Translations under genes and position numbers: made by a program
The notes under the pieces: generated by a model
What the model was told of the DNA's origin: nothing
The model's input: only the letters and a program-made list of their open reading frames with translations
Databases searched by the model: none
Origin: Novosphingobium sp. JCM 18896
GTDB lineage: Bacteria; Pseudomonadota; Alphaproteobacteria; Sphingomonadales; Sphingomonadaceae
Direction of reading: 5' to 3'
Length of the DNA stretch: 62,630 nucleotides
NCBI RefSeq assembly: GCF_025938095.1
Contig: NZ_JAPCZF010000014.1
Coordinates: 1 to 62,630 of the forward strand
In this document: piece after piece, positions 8,324 to 17,395 of the stretch
Numbering within the stretch: position 1 is the first letter of the stretch
Layout: every line of letters starts with the position of its first letter

Positions 8324-11300
8324 ATGGCTTCCCGAATGAAGCGCGCTTCGTCGCGCCTGTTGTACATGGCCAGCGCCCTGGCCTCTGCGTCTGCCCAGGC
8401 TCAGACCGGCAATCCCCCCAGTCTCCCTGAGCGCTCAGATATCGACGAGCGCGGGGTGAACCTGCTGAACGGCAATGTCTCGATCTCGGATCCCCAGGTC
8501 TCCATTGGCACCGCGGACAATGGCCTCGAATACGTCCGACATTGGTCCGGCCAGTATATCTGGCGTCATAATCTGATGATCTCCCTCAAGCCGGATCTAG
8601 AAAATCATTTGACCATCGACTTGGGCAACAAAAGCGTCGGGTTCACCTATTCGTCGGGACCTGGTTACACACCTGACCTGGCAAATGGAGCGACCTTACA
8701 AGAGGAGGAAATGAGTTATAGGTTCACCGACTCCGACGGAACGGTGATTGTATTCGAGAAGGATTCTGCCACAGGTTCGATCGCGTACTATGGTGTCGCC
8801 AGCGCATTGGCGACCAGCATCGCGAGGCCGAACGGCTACAAGGTCAACCTCTACTACAAAAAGCTTCAGATTCCGGGATCCTTCACAAGGATCGCGCGAC
8901 TTCAGTCCGCGAGGTCCGCGACCGGATTCCAGCTCAAATACACCTATGCCACCGATACGCTGACCTCGGCAAACTTCGCTGATTGGCGCAGGATCACCAA
9001 CGTGCGCGCGATCAACGGTGGCACGGATTACTGCGACCCGACCGCGGACACCTGTTCGGGTTTCACGCAGCCCTGGCCAAACCTGTCTTATGGGCTGTCG
9101 ATCTCGGGCTCTGATACGATCGAATCCGTTACTGATCCTGAAGGCCGGGTCAGGCGCTACATCACCGACGTCAATGGCAGGCTGACGGGCGTTCGGCGGC
9201 CATCGTCGCCGACAAGCAACAGCGTGACCTACGGTTACGACGGTAACGCCCGCGTCTCAAGCGTGGCCGTGGCTGGTGTCGGGACTTGGACATACAACTT
9301 TGCCGCGGCCGGTAACACGATGACGGCGTCCGTTACGACCCCAACCATCCCGACACCCAGAGTCGTCGTGTCGGACATGCAAATCCAACGGCCGACCAGC
9401 ATCTCGAACGAAAACGGCCAGACCACTTCGTTCGAGTATTATCCCAACGGGCTCCTAAAGAAAGCCACTCTGCCCGAGGGCAACTACACGTCGTATACCT
9501 ATGACGACCGTGCGAATGTCACCTCGACGATCCGAACCGCAAAGGGTGGATCCGGGCTTGGCGCGCTCACGACCAGCGCGACCTATCCGGGGACGTGTGG
9601 CAATCCTGCGACCTGCAACAGGCCTGCGACGATGACGGACACCGCTGGTAACGTCACGAACTACTACTACAATGCAAACGGGACGATCGATTATCTTCAG
9701 TTGCCCGCGCCCGCTCCCGGCGCGCCGCGTCCGGAGACCCACTACACCTACTGGACCGGGCAGGCCTGGTTCAAGGTCAACTCAAACACGGTCACTCTGG
9801 CGCCGGACGCCGTTACCCTGCTTTGGAAGGTCACGTCCTGCATCACCGCGTCGTGGCCCTGCGCGACCTCGGATCAGGTCGAGACCGATCTGGGTTACGC
9901 GGGCGGCCCATCTGCAACCAACATGCTTTTGACCTCGAACACGGTGCGGCGCGGCGACAATTCGCTCAGCGCAACGACCAGTTATGGCAACGACCTGATC
10001 GGCAATGTCGTAAGTGTGACTAAGCCATTGGGCCAGCAGACGCTGATGGCCTATGCGGCAGACCGGCAACTCATAGGGGTTCGTTCGCCGGCGCCCAGTG
10101 GCTCGCCTACCGGACAACGTCGCGCGCTGGTGCTGCATTATAACGGTGACGGTCAGGTCGACTCTCGTGGTATCGGCCCTGTCAACTGGGACGGCTCGGG
10201 CTTCTCGCCGATCCAGTACACCTTTCCTGCCTACGACATCGCCGGGCGGCTGACATCGGAGTTCGTCACCGATGGGACCGCGACGACGACGTTCTCACTG
10301 AAGCAGTGGAGCTATAACGGCGCTGGACGACTCGACTGCCAGACGGTGCGAATGAATCCGGCGAGTTTCTCGTCCTCCCCCGGCGCATGCTCGCTAGGCT
10401 CGGCCGGCAGCTTCGGACCGGATCGCATTACAAAGTACATTTGGGAATATGCGGGGGCGTTGGACCGCGCGATAACGGGCTTCGGCACCGCTTCGCAACG
10501 CGACGAGGTTGCCTACACCCGCAGTCTCAACGACCAGATACGCACAATGACCGACGGCAAGGGTAACGTGACGCGCTATGCCTACGATGGGCACGATCGT
10601 CTGCTAAGGGAATGCTACGCCACCACGGCCACGGCTTGCGACAATGGGACGGCGGCCGATCTGGTGCAATTGACCTACGACGGCGTGGGACGGCTCACCA
10701 ACCGCAGCCTCCGTGGACATTCGCTAGCGATCACAATCGGCTATGCCTACGATAACCTGTGGCGCGTAAAGTCGGTCGATTATCCCGGATCGAGCATATA
10801 TGATTCCGATGTGACCTACAGCTACGACAATTTGGGCCGGTTGCTGTCGGCGGTCGATACGAACACGCACGCCGCGACCTTCGGTTACGACGCGCTCGGC
10901 CGTGTGACGAGCCAGGGTGACAGCATTTCGACGCGCACAATGCTGTACGACGCCAACGGCCGGCGTACGCGGCTGACTTGGCCTGACGGCCGCTACGTTA
11001 CGTACCAGTATAATGACACAGACGAGATGACCGCCATTCTCGAAAACGGTTCGACCACACTAGCCTCATTTGGCTATGATGCCATCGGGCGGCGCTCGAG
11101 TCTGACACGCGGGAACGGCGTCGTGACGACTTACGACTACGACGCGGCCTCACGCCTCACCTGCCTTCGGCAAGATCTCTCGGGCGGCGGAACGCTTGCG
11201 TGCTCTTCGGGATCGGTTACGGCCTCAGGATACGACCAGGCAACGAACTTCGCTTACAATCCGGCAAGTCAGATCATCAGCCGGACCGCCGCCAACGACG

Positions 11301-12601
11301 TCTATGCCTGGACCGCGCATTCGAACTTCAACCACACGTACAGTGCAAATGCGCTCAACCAGTATACGACGGCGGGACCGGTGGTGCCGACCTATGACGT
11401 GAAGGGCAACCTGGCAAGCGCGGGCGGGACGGCGAGTTACAACCACTCCACGAAGAACGAGCTGGTCTATCGCAACGATACAAACGTGGGTTTCTATCCC
11501 GATCCGCTGGGCCAGATCGACGTCGTTTTGAACGCGCCAGGCGGCGAATATGGCTTCCAATATGTTGATGGGCAAATATCGACAGAGTTCAGCACCGGAA
11601 GTGGAACGCCGATCCTACGGCGCTATGTGTTTGGTCCGAATGTCGACGAGCCGATCGTGCAGTACGAAGGCTCCGATTTCTCAAACAAACGTTACTTCGT
11701 CGCGGACGAGCGTGGATCGGTGGTTTCGATAACCAACGGTGGTGGAGCGCCGATGACGACAAATAGCTACGACGAGTTCGGCATCCCCGGAGCTGCCAAT
11801 AGCGGCCGCTTTCAGTTCACCGGCCAAGCGTGGCTCGCGGAACTTGGGATGTATACCTACAAGGCGCGCATCTATCTGCCTAAGCTTGGGCGCTTCCTTG
11901 AAACCGATCCGGCAGGCTATCCAGACGGACCCAACTGGTACAATTATGTCAATGCCGATCCAGTCAATCGAACGGATCCGATGGGACTCTGCGTTACAGT
12001 GGGTGACTACCCTCCTCTAAACTGCCCGTCAGGCGGCGGCACAAGTCGTGGTGCGGGCGGATGGTCGGGAGGGGGCGGCCTGAGCTTTCCTATCAACCCT
12101 AATATAATAGACGAGTATGCACTTTCTGTCGCAGCGACTGCAAGCATAGTGCCAAAGAGGGAGCAATCGCCTTGTGAGCAGGCGTTGGCTCAGCCTGGAA
12201 AGATTCAATATTTTGGCAATACAGGAAGTTTGGTTCTACTTGGAGGATTGGCCGTAAGTTGGGGGCAATGGCGAAATCTAAAAACTGGTTCACATGGTAA
12301 CTACAGAACAGTAGGAGGTGGGCTTGGGCTGGGCCTCGGTGTCACACGTGACCTTGGCTATGCCCGGTCGCTAGCGGACTTCGTGGGCTATGGCGAAACG
12401 GCCGGGGTTGGCGGTTCACTAGGACCAGTGGGTGGCAGCTACTCCTGGACACAGAGTGCCGCAGGTGAGGTGGTCGCGGAGGGCGGCTCGGTGGGATACT
12501 CCCCTCCCGGCCCCACGATAGGCCAAGGAAACCTGGGCGTTTCGGCGACCGCTACCGCCGGCGAGACTACAATTAGCAGGTGCTATTTCCATGGTCAGTA
12601 G
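8324..12601 (+). CDS. RHS/YD-repeat polymorphic-toxin-like protein
   Basis: 1,425-residue secreted protein. The start at 8324 follows ACAGGGG and gives a signal peptide (MASALASASAQAQ). Long arrays of YD repeats (TYGYDGNARV, SYTYDDRANV, TYSYDNLGRL, TFGYDALGRV and others) build the RHS barrel. The conserved RHS core ends near residue 1225 with GRFLETDPAGYPDG and YNYVNADPVNRTDPMG. After this point the sequence changes to a variable C-terminal domain of about 200 residues, Gly-rich and with two Cys. In RHS systems such domains are usually released toxins. This tip is not recognised and resembles no nuclease or deaminase motif I know. The downstream lipoprotein overlaps its end. Confidence 0.88.
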   Translation: MASRMKRASSRLLYMASALASASAQAQTGNPPSLPERSDIDERGVNLLNGNVSISDPQVSIGTADNGLEYVRHWSGQYIWRHNLMISLKPDLENHLTIDLGNKSVGFTYSSGPGYTPDLANGATLQEEEMSYRFTDSDGTVIVFEKDSATGSIAYYGVASALATSIARPNGYKVNLYYKKLQIPGSFTRIARLQSARSATGFQLKYTYATDTLTSANFADWRRITNVRAINGGTDYCDPTADTCSGFTQPWPNLSYGLSISGSDTIESVTDPEGRVRRYITDVNGRLTGVRRPSSPTSNSVTYGYDGNARVSSVAVAGVGTWTYNFAAAGNTMTASVTTPTIPTPRVVVSDMQIQRPTSISNENGQTTSFEYYPNGLLKKATLPEGNYTSYTYDDRANVTSTIRTAKGGSGLGALTTSATYPGTCGNPATCNRPATMTDTAGNVTNYYYNANGTIDYLQLPAPAPGAPRPETHYTYWTGQAWFKVNSNTVTLAPDAVTLLWKVTSCITASWPCATSDQVETDLGYAGGPSATNMLLTSNTVRRGDNSLSATTSYGNDLIGNVVSVTKPLGQQTLMAYAADRQLIGVRSPAPSGSPTGQRRALVLHYNGDGQVDSRGIGPVNWDGSGFSPIQYTFPAYDIAGRLTSEFVTDGTATTTFSLKQWSYNGAGRLDCQTVRMNPASFSSSPGACSLGSAGSFGPDRITKYIWEYAGALDRAITGFGTASQRDEVAYTRSLNDQIRTMTDGKGNVTRYAYDGHDRLLRECYATTATACDNGTAADLVQLTYDGVGRLTNRSLRGHSLAITIGYAYDNLWRVKSVDYPGSSIYDSDVTYSYDNLGRLLSAVDTNTHAATFGYDALGRVTSQGDSISTRTMLYDANGRRTRLTWPDGRYVTYQYNDTDEMTAILENGSTTLASFGYDAIGRRSSLTRGNGVVTTYDYDAASRLTCLRQDLSGGGTLACSSGSVTASGYDQATNFAYNPASQIISRTAANDVYAWTAHSNFNHTYSANALNQYTTAGPVVPTYDVKGNLASAGGTASYNHSTKNELVYRNDTNVGFYPDPLGQIDVVLNAPGGEYGFQYVDGQISTEFSTGSGTPILRRYVFGPNVDEPIVQYEGSDFSNKRYFVADERGSVVSITNGGGAPMTTNSYDEFGIPGAANSGRFQFTGQAWLAELGMYTYKARIYLPKLGRFLETDPAGYPDGPNWYNYVNADPVNRTDPMGLCVTVGDYPPLNCPSGGGTSRGAGGWSGGGGLSFPINPNIIDEYALSVAATASIVPKREQSPCEQALAQPGKIQYFGNTGSLVLLGGLAVSWGQWRNLKTGSHGNYRTVGGGLGLGLGVTRDLGYARSLADFVGYGETAGVGGSLGPVGGSYSWTQSAAGEVVAEGGSVGYSPPGPTIGQGNLGVSATATAGETTISRCYFHGQ

Positions 12602-12965
12602 GCGACTAAAAAAGCTTCTTCTCGCGTCATCCCTCATGGTGAGCGCGTGTTCGAATTTTGAAGACCCTCAAGAACTAAAGGTTGATACATATGTCGGATG
12701 CTATGGGGATGGCAATTATTCAATAACCATTGAACCGACCATCCTTAAAATTGACACCAATTCTTTTGATTTCAAAATTGAACGAAAAAAAATCGGCGTA
12801 GGCCTGAGTTCCCCATTTATTCTAATTCGGGATGGCAATAAACTATTTGCAAGACAGTCAGATACTCATTTCTATAGATTCATTTCCGATGAGGGAGGGC
12901 GCACGCTAATTATAACAGATCAAAATAGTTATGTTTATAATTTCAAGCAGAATTACTGCCACTAA
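12591..12965 (+). CDS. AT-rich small lipoprotein, candidate RHS immunity partner
   Basis: 124-residue protein that starts 11 bases before the RHS stop. The N-terminus is a lipoprotein signal with lipobox LMVSAC, so the mature protein should be anchored in the envelope. The mature part is beta-rich (YSITIEPTILKIDTNSFDF and FYRFISDEGGRTLIITD). Base composition is much richer in A and T than the surrounding genes, a mark of recent acquisition common to toxin-tip/immunity pairs. The immunity role is inferred from position, overlap and composition only; no homologue is recognised. Confidence 0.7.
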   Translation: MVSRRLKKLLLASSLMVSACSNFEDPQELKVDTYVGCYGDGNYSITIEPTILKIDTNSFDFKIERKKIGVGLSSPFILIRDGNKLFARQSDTHFYRFISDEGGRTLIITDQNSYVYNFKQNYCH

Positions 12966-13042
12966 ATTGACACTCTCCTCGCCCACTCGCCTTACTCTAG
13001 GTCAGATGAAAGGAGCGAGCGGGAAGAAAAACTTGAGATTTA

Positions 13043-13609
13043 TTAAGGCGAGATTTTTGGCGGCAAGACATCGATTTGATGGACGTTGCCCCAGTTGAAC
13101 GCCGGACGGCCGCGATGCACGTCTGTGTCGAATACACCCTCCTGGAAGAACCAACCCTCCAACGGAACGACAGGGTCTGCCGAGATCCTGGGGCGAAAGC
13201 GAATACCGAGTTCTAACCTGCTGGGGTTTTCAATCGGCATTGCGATTGTCTCGTGCCAGATACAGTCCTGACCATATTCTTCGAAGATGGTAGAGGCGAA
13301 ACAGGCTAGGTTGATCATCACTTCACGCAGATCCAATGGGCCCTGCCGGATGTTCGTCATCGCCCTTCGGCGACCCGGGTGATCTAGAGCGACGATACGA
13401 AGATGGCGGAAATCCCTCGGCACCGTGAGGCCGATCAAGGAATTTAGCATCTCGCCCCTGCTCAGATGGCCGAGACCGCAGAGGCGACGGACGAATTGAT
13501 CCACTTCGGCTTGATCCCAAGGCCCCGCGATCGCTGCGCCTTTGGCGAGTAATTGGCCCGGGTAGCTGATGAGGCTGGCGCGGTCTGGCAAGGTCACATG
13601 CTCATTCAT
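13043..13609 (-). CDS. Hypothetical protein
   Basis: 188-residue soluble protein without signal peptide or membrane segment, not recognised. It contains several Trp and acidic residues and a segment VVPLEGWFFQEGVFDTDVH near the C-terminus. The ATG at 13609 has only a weak GGAAA in front. It converges on the AT-rich lipoprotein and is divergent from the gene at 13755, with about 145 bases between them that may hold both promoters. Function unknown. Confidence 0.6.
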   Translation of the reverse strand: MNEHVTLPDRASLISYPGQLLAKGAAIAGPWDQAEVDQFVRRLCGLGHLSRGEMLNSLIGLTVPRDFRHLRIVALDHPGRRRAMTNIRQGPLDLREVMINLACFASTIFEEYGQDCIWHETIAMPIENPSRLELGIRFRPRISADPVVPLEGWFFQEGVFDTDVHRGRPAFNWGNVHQIDVLPPKISP

Positions 13610-13754
13610 AAGTTTTTCCGTTGCTTAGAATCTGACAGCGTTAGGTCAGTCCATTCCAATCCAGATCGCAGGCCGAGGCGCGCCTGCCGACGCTGACGTC
13701 AACCTCTCGTTGACAGACCTCTTGCTAGGTGACTTCGAAAGGGGATTCATCACC

Positions 13755-14204
13755 ATGCAATTCGGACAACCGATCGCCGTTCACGTCTATCAAGGCGCAG
13801 TCTTGCCACCGCATAGTACTCTGCTGGCAGAGTATTTGTGTGACGGGTCAAGTTGCCCAAATCCGGGAGTGACGAAGCTGGTTCTGCATGATGAGGCGCG
13901 GTTCATTGAGCTTGACCAACGTGATGGCACCAATCATCGCGCCATCTACAGCGCCGTTTCAGAGGCTCTCAAAGACGCCAGCAAAAGGAACGCCACCGAC
14001 GTCCATATCTCCCTTGTATCTAGATTCGTCTGGGGCCAGATCACCGGTAATCAAGGGGTCAAAAAGCTTGAGAGCGAGTTGGTCAAAGTGGTGCGGCTAG
14101 CGAGCCGCTTTCGCAGCGTGACTTGGCATCTGGTCGAACCGCCGTTCACGGTTTCGACCGGCACGGTAGCCACGCTGCGCGCGCTGAGGCGAATCGCTCC
14201 TTGA
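13755..14204 (+). CDS. Hypothetical protein with RNase H-like pattern
   Basis: 149-residue protein; the ATG at 13755 is preceded by AAAGGGG, and a TTG at 13710 is the other possibility. Residues about 75-140 follow the alternating pattern of an RNase HI-like fold: AIYSAVSEALKDA, then DVHISLVSRFVWGQITG, then ELVKVVRLASRFRSVTWHLV. In RNase HI the second block normally contains a DS pair where this protein has VS, so catalysis is doubtful. The fold suggestion is pattern-based and uncertain. Two Cys near residue 35 (DGSSCPNPG) could bind metal with another ligand. Confidence 0.5.
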   Translation: MQFGQPIAVHVYQGAVLPPHSTLLAEYLCDGSSCPNPGVTKLVLHDEARFIELDQRDGTNHRAIYSAVSEALKDASKRNATDVHISLVSRFVWGQITGNQGVKKLESELVKVVRLASRFRSVTWHLVEPPFTVSTGTVATLRALRRIAP

Positions 14205-14604
14205 TACGTTGAGCGCGCTCAATCTCGCGGCGCGGCAACGGGGGCTGAACAGCGATCACCAATCGGTTACGATCGGCATCCTACACCATGCCGCACGGAA
14301 GCCTCGTAAAAATCGTAAACGAGCTCGGACGTGAAGCACCGTCGCTCATGGAAAGATTTCTTGGTAGAAGATCGAGGAGGTCACGATCTCGAGCGACGCG
14401 AAGAGGGCGTTCCGCTTCCGCAACTCGCAATTGGAAATATGGCCGCGGCACAGCTGCTCAGCGTCGGATGCGCGGTCGCATTCTTTCTCCTGCTGGCGTT
14501 GTGCCGGATTGTATGAGAGCCGTTGGCCCCGCAGGATATGATTATCACGCTTCGCAGGGTGTCATAAATCGACGTGACAGGCTCACTCTTACGTCGATGT
14601 TCTC
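14205..14604. other. Gene-poor stretch before the nested IS
   Basis: No convincing gene was seen. Short open frames here lack ribosome binding sites and show no family features. The stretch ends at CTC (14602-14604), which is one copy of the 3-bp target duplication of the IS3 element. Confidence 0.5.
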
Positions 14605-14630
14605 TGGTCTGAGCCCCGACGTTCCTCCAC

Positions 14631-15536
14631 CTATGAGTAGAGCCGGAGGCCCGATTGATGCCCATGCGTGGGCGTGATGACAACCGGGTTGGGGGTTAAC
14701 CCCCAACCCGGTTTGCCGATTGATTGGGCGGCCATCTCAGCCGGGGTCATGTTCCCCAGGCTCGAGTGGGGCCGGTGATGGTTGTAGTCGTGTCGCCAGG
14801 CGGCGAGCACCGACCGGGCCTGGGCCAGGCTGGTGAAGATGGTCTCGTTCAAGCATTCGTCTCGCAGGCGCGCATTGAAGCTCTCGATGAACCCGTTCTG
14901 CTGTGGCTTGCCCGGCGCGATATAATGCCACTCGACATCGCGCTCCTTCGACCAGCGCAGGATCGCCATGCTGGTAAACTCGGTGCCGTTGTCGCTGACG
15001 ATCATCGCCGGGCGCGATCGTTCGGCCATCGACCAGTCCAGCTCCCGCGCCACGCGCACGCCCGAGATCGAGGTGTCGGCGATGAGCCGGACGCACTCGC
15101 GGGTGAAGTCGTCGACCACCGCGAAGATCCGGAACCGCCGACCGCAGGCGAACGCATCAGATACGAAGTCCAGCGACCAGCGCTGGTTGCGGCCCTGCGG
15201 GATCGTCATTGGCGCACGCGTGCCCAGCGCCCGTTTGCGGCCGCCGCGGCGACGCACCTGCAGTCGCTCCTCGCGATACAGCCGCCGGAACTTCTTGTGG
15301 TTGATCCTCACGCCCTCCCGGCCCAGCAACCAGTGGAGGCGGCGATAGCCGAACCTGCGACGCTCGGCCGCCAGGCCGCGCATCCGCTCCCGGATCGCCC
15401 CGTCATCGCCTCGCCGGCTGCGATACCGAACCATCGTCCGGTCCACGCCCAGCACATCGCACGCCCGCCGCTGGCTCACCTCAAACATCTGCTCAAGGTG
15501 AGCCACCGCTTCCCGCCGAACAGCGGGCGTCACCAT
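14631..15536 (-). CDS. IS3-family transposase OrfB (detached from OrfA)
   Basis: 301-residue integrase-core protein with HTH_21-like N-terminus and rve domain. The acidic triad is visible as LDFVSDAF, VSDNGTEF and QNGFIESFNARLRDE, followed by the usual HRPHSSLGNMTPAE. The start ATG lies at the orfA/orfB frameshift junction, where the IS1111 element has inserted. OrfAB fusion by frameshifting is therefore no longer possible from this copy. OrfB alone is normally inactive for transposition, so the IS is probably dead unless the inner element leaves precisely. Confidence 0.9.
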   Translation of the reverse strand: MVTPAVRREAVAHLEQMFEVSQRRACDVLGVDRTMVRYRSRRGDDGAIRERMRGLAAERRRFGYRRLHWLLGREGVRINHKKFRRLYREERLQVRRRGGRKRALGTRAPMTIPQGRNQRWSLDFVSDAFACGRRFRIFAVVDDFTRECVRLIADTSISGVRVARELDWSMAERSRPAMIVSDNGTEFTSMAILRWSKERDVEWHYIAPGKPQQNGFIESFNARLRDECLNETIFTSLAQARSVLAAWRHDYNHHRPHSSLGNMTPAEMAAQSIGKPGWGLTPNPVVITPTHGHQSGLRLYS

Positions 15537-15543
15537 TTGTGGG

Positions 15544-15556
15544 ATGGTCCGCCCCC
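15544..15556 (+). repeat. Left subterminal inverted repeat of IS1111-group element
   Basis: The 13 bases ATGGTCCGCCCCC are exactly complementary to 16866-16878. The repeat begins about 7 bases inside the junction with IS3 orfB. Confidence 0.85.
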
Positions 15557-15611
15557 TTACGGAGCGACGCGGTCAGGAGCATCCTGTCCGTCTCATCAAG
15601 GAGGAGCAGTT

Positions 15612-16640
15612 ATGGCAGACGTTGCAGTGATCGGCATCGACATCGGCAAAACCACCTTCCACCTGGTTGCCGTCGACGCCTCCGGCGCGATCCAATGGAA
15701 GAAGAAACATAGCCGAGCTCAGCTGATGCGACAGATGGAGGGAATGCCGGGATGCCTTGTCGGCATGGAAGCCTGCTGCGGCGCCCATCATCTTGCGCGC
15801 GAGCTAGTCGAGCTGGGGCACGACGTGCGCCTGATGGCGCCCCAGTTCGTAAAGCCGTTCCTCAAGTCCAACAAGAACGACTACCTCGATGCAGAGGCAA
15901 TCGCTGAGGCCGTGCAGCGCCCAACGATGCGCTTCGTGCCGGCAAAGTCGGTCGATCAGCTCGATCTGCAAGCGCTACACCGCGTGCGCGAACGCCTGGT
16001 GAGCCGTCGAACGGCGGTCATCAACCAGATCCGCGCCTTCCTGCTAGAGCGCGGTATCGTGTTCCGTGCCGGCCGCCGACACATGGCGCGCGAGATGCCG
16101 CTTCTGTTCACCGACGAGCGATCCACTCTGTCGCCGCGGATGCGGATGATCCTGCAGCAGCTCTGGGGCGAGTGGCGCGGCCTCGAAGCCGACATCGTCA
16201 CCGTGACCAAGGAGATCGCGATGATCGCCGCCGCTGACGAGGGCTGCCAGCGGCTACTCGCCATCCCTGGCGTCGGACCGTTAGTTGCCACGGCGCTGGT
16301 CGCGGCGGTCGCCGACGGCACCGGCTTCAAGCGAGGCCGCGATCTTGCTGCATGGCTTGGCCTTGTGCCCCGGCAGCATTCCACCGGCGGCAAATCGACG
16401 CTGCTCGGTATGTCGAAGCGCGGCAATAGCCACCTGCGACGACTGTTCATCCACGGCGCACGGTCGGCCAGCCTGCACATGAACCGCGAGTGCGGCCACG
16501 GCCCCTGGCTCGACCGGCTCGAGATGCGAGTTCACAAGAATGTCGCAGTGGTCGCGCTGGCGAACAAGATCGTGAGGATCAGTTGGGCGGTGCTTGCCCG
16601 GCAGGAGGAGTATCGGCCACCCGTGCCGATCGCCGCCTGA
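15612..16640 (+). CDS. IS110-family (IS1111-group) transposase
   Basis: 342-residue DEDD/serine recombinase of the IS110 family. The RuvC-like N-terminal domain shows Asp in VIGIDIGKTTFHL, Glu in GMEACCGA, and the pair KNDYLDAEAIAEA. The C-terminal Transposase_20 domain includes LLAIPGVGPLVATALVA, and a Ser in the GGKSTLLGMSKRG region is the likely nucleophile. The ATG at 15612 follows AAGGAGGAG. The frame is open far upstream, which is coincidental. Family members integrate without long target duplications at sequences chosen by an element-encoded guide RNA. Confidence 0.93.
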   Translation: MADVAVIGIDIGKTTFHLVAVDASGAIQWKKKHSRAQLMRQMEGMPGCLVGMEACCGAHHLARELVELGHDVRLMAPQFVKPFLKSNKNDYLDAEAIAEAVQRPTMRFVPAKSVDQLDLQALHRVRERLVSRRTAVINQIRAFLLERGIVFRAGRRHMAREMPLLFTDERSTLSPRMRMILQQLWGEWRGLEADIVTVTKEIAMIAAADEGCQRLLAIPGVGPLVATALVAAVADGTGFKRGRDLAAWLGLVPRQHSTGGKSTLLGMSKRGNSHLRRLFIHGARSASLHMNRECGHGPWLDRLEMRVHKNVAVVALANKIVRISWAVLARQEEYRPPVPIAA

Positions 16641-16865
16641 CCGGCAAGCACCGCGCGGAGAAGTCTGCAAGACGAGGAGTGATGGCAAGCAGTCGATGGT
16701 GTCACGACCGAAGCCTGGTTCAAAAATGCAGCCCTCGAAGGCTGGACCAATTGTTAGGCCGGACGTGCGCGTATCCCATCATGGCCAGGGATCGAGATGT
16801 CCCACACATAGGCCGGATACATTTACGCAGACTGTGCCGCCAACCGCATCTCACGCTTGCCAGAC
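16641..16865 (+). ncRNA. Candidate guide RNA (seekRNA/bridge RNA) region of the IS1111-group element
   Basis: These 225 noncoding bases lie between the transposase stop and the right inverted repeat. In IS1111-group elements the guide RNA is encoded in this 3' noncoding part, whereas IS110-group elements use the 5' side. No folding was computed, so the RNA is inferred from location and family rather than from a recognised structure. Confidence 0.45.
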
Positions 16866-17141
16866 GGGGGCGGACCATACATTTTTTGCAGTGATCTCCT
16901 TGAGCATCGCATTGTCCAGCATCGCCTCGGCCAGCAGCTTCTTCAGCTTCGTGTTCTCGTCTTCCAGCTGCCGCAGGCGCTTCGCCTCCGACACCTCAAG
17001 GCCGCCGAACTTGGCCTTCCACTTGTAAAAGGTCGCGCTGCTCACTCCGTGCCGGCGACATACGTCCGCCGTCGGCAACCCGGCCTCCTGCTCCTTCAAG
17101 ATCGCGATAATCTGCTCTTCGCTGAACCTGCTGCGCTTCAT
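16851..17141 (-). CDS. IS3-family OrfA, 3' end disrupted by IS1111-group element
   Basis: HTH_Tnp_1 family protein beginning KRSRFSEEQIIAILKEQEAG, with the HTH segment ADVCRRHGVSSATFYKWK and a leucine-zipper-like stretch (LEDENTKLKKLLAEAMLDN). Genuine IS3 sequence stops after KEITAK, at about 16881. The last 9-10 residues are encoded by the inserted element. OrfA alone binds IS ends and usually represses transposition in the family. Confidence 0.85.
   Translation of the reverse strand: MKRSRFSEEQIIAILKEQEAGLPTADVCRRHGVSSATFYKWKAKFGGLEVSEAKRLRQLEDENTKLKKLLAEAMLDNAMLKEITAKNVWSAPVWQA
16866..16878 (-). repeat. Right subterminal inverted repeat of IS1111-group element
   Basis: Exact complement of the left repeat at 15544-15556. 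It is followed within about 2 bases by the A-tract of IS3 orfA. Confidence 0.85.
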
Positions 17142-17395
17142 TCCGTCCGACTCCTTCCATGGGCCGGACTCTACTCAAATCTGGAGGAAATCGCGGGGCT
17201 CAGACCACTCGCCCGGAAAGTCGGCACCTTTGGCGTCACCGCCCGAGCTCTCGCCGCTGCCGCCATTCATTGCAGCCGTAGCGGACCCAAATAGCGTACC
17301 TTCAGAGCAGACCTTCGTTCATACGTTGGAAAAGGTCCCCCGCGCATCGCGGGAGGGTCGGCTGTTGGCCGCGCAAGGCGAGATGCATCAGGGAG

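Larger units (their letters stand above)
15537..16880 (+). mobile_element. IS110-family element, IS1111 group
   Basis: The element is bounded by 13-bp inverted repeats ATGGTCCGCCCCC at 15544-15556 and its complement at 16866-16878, set a few bases inside the junctions, as is typical of the IS1111 group. It carries one transposase gene and a 225-bp noncoding right part. It sits in the A-tract at the orfA/orfB junction of the host IS3 element. Exact outer limits are uncertain by a few bases. Confidence 0.85.
14605..17207 (-). mobile_element. IS3-family insertion sequence interrupted by an IS1111-group element
   Basis: The ends match as inverted repeats: TGGTCTGAGCCCCG at 14605 and its complement ending at 17207, with further matching sequence inside (TTCCTCCA and GAGTAGAG on both sides). 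Both flanks are CTC, a 3-bp target duplication. The native orfA-orfB pair is on the minus strand, but orfA and orfB are now separated by about 1.34 kb of IS1111-type DNA. Without the insertion the element would be about 1.26 kb, normal for the family. Confidence 0.88.

Noticed and set aside
14724..15611. Open frame extending the IS110 transposase upstream to 14724
   Set aside because: It runs antisense through the IS3 orfB and lacks family similarity. The true start at 15612 has a strong ribosome binding site.
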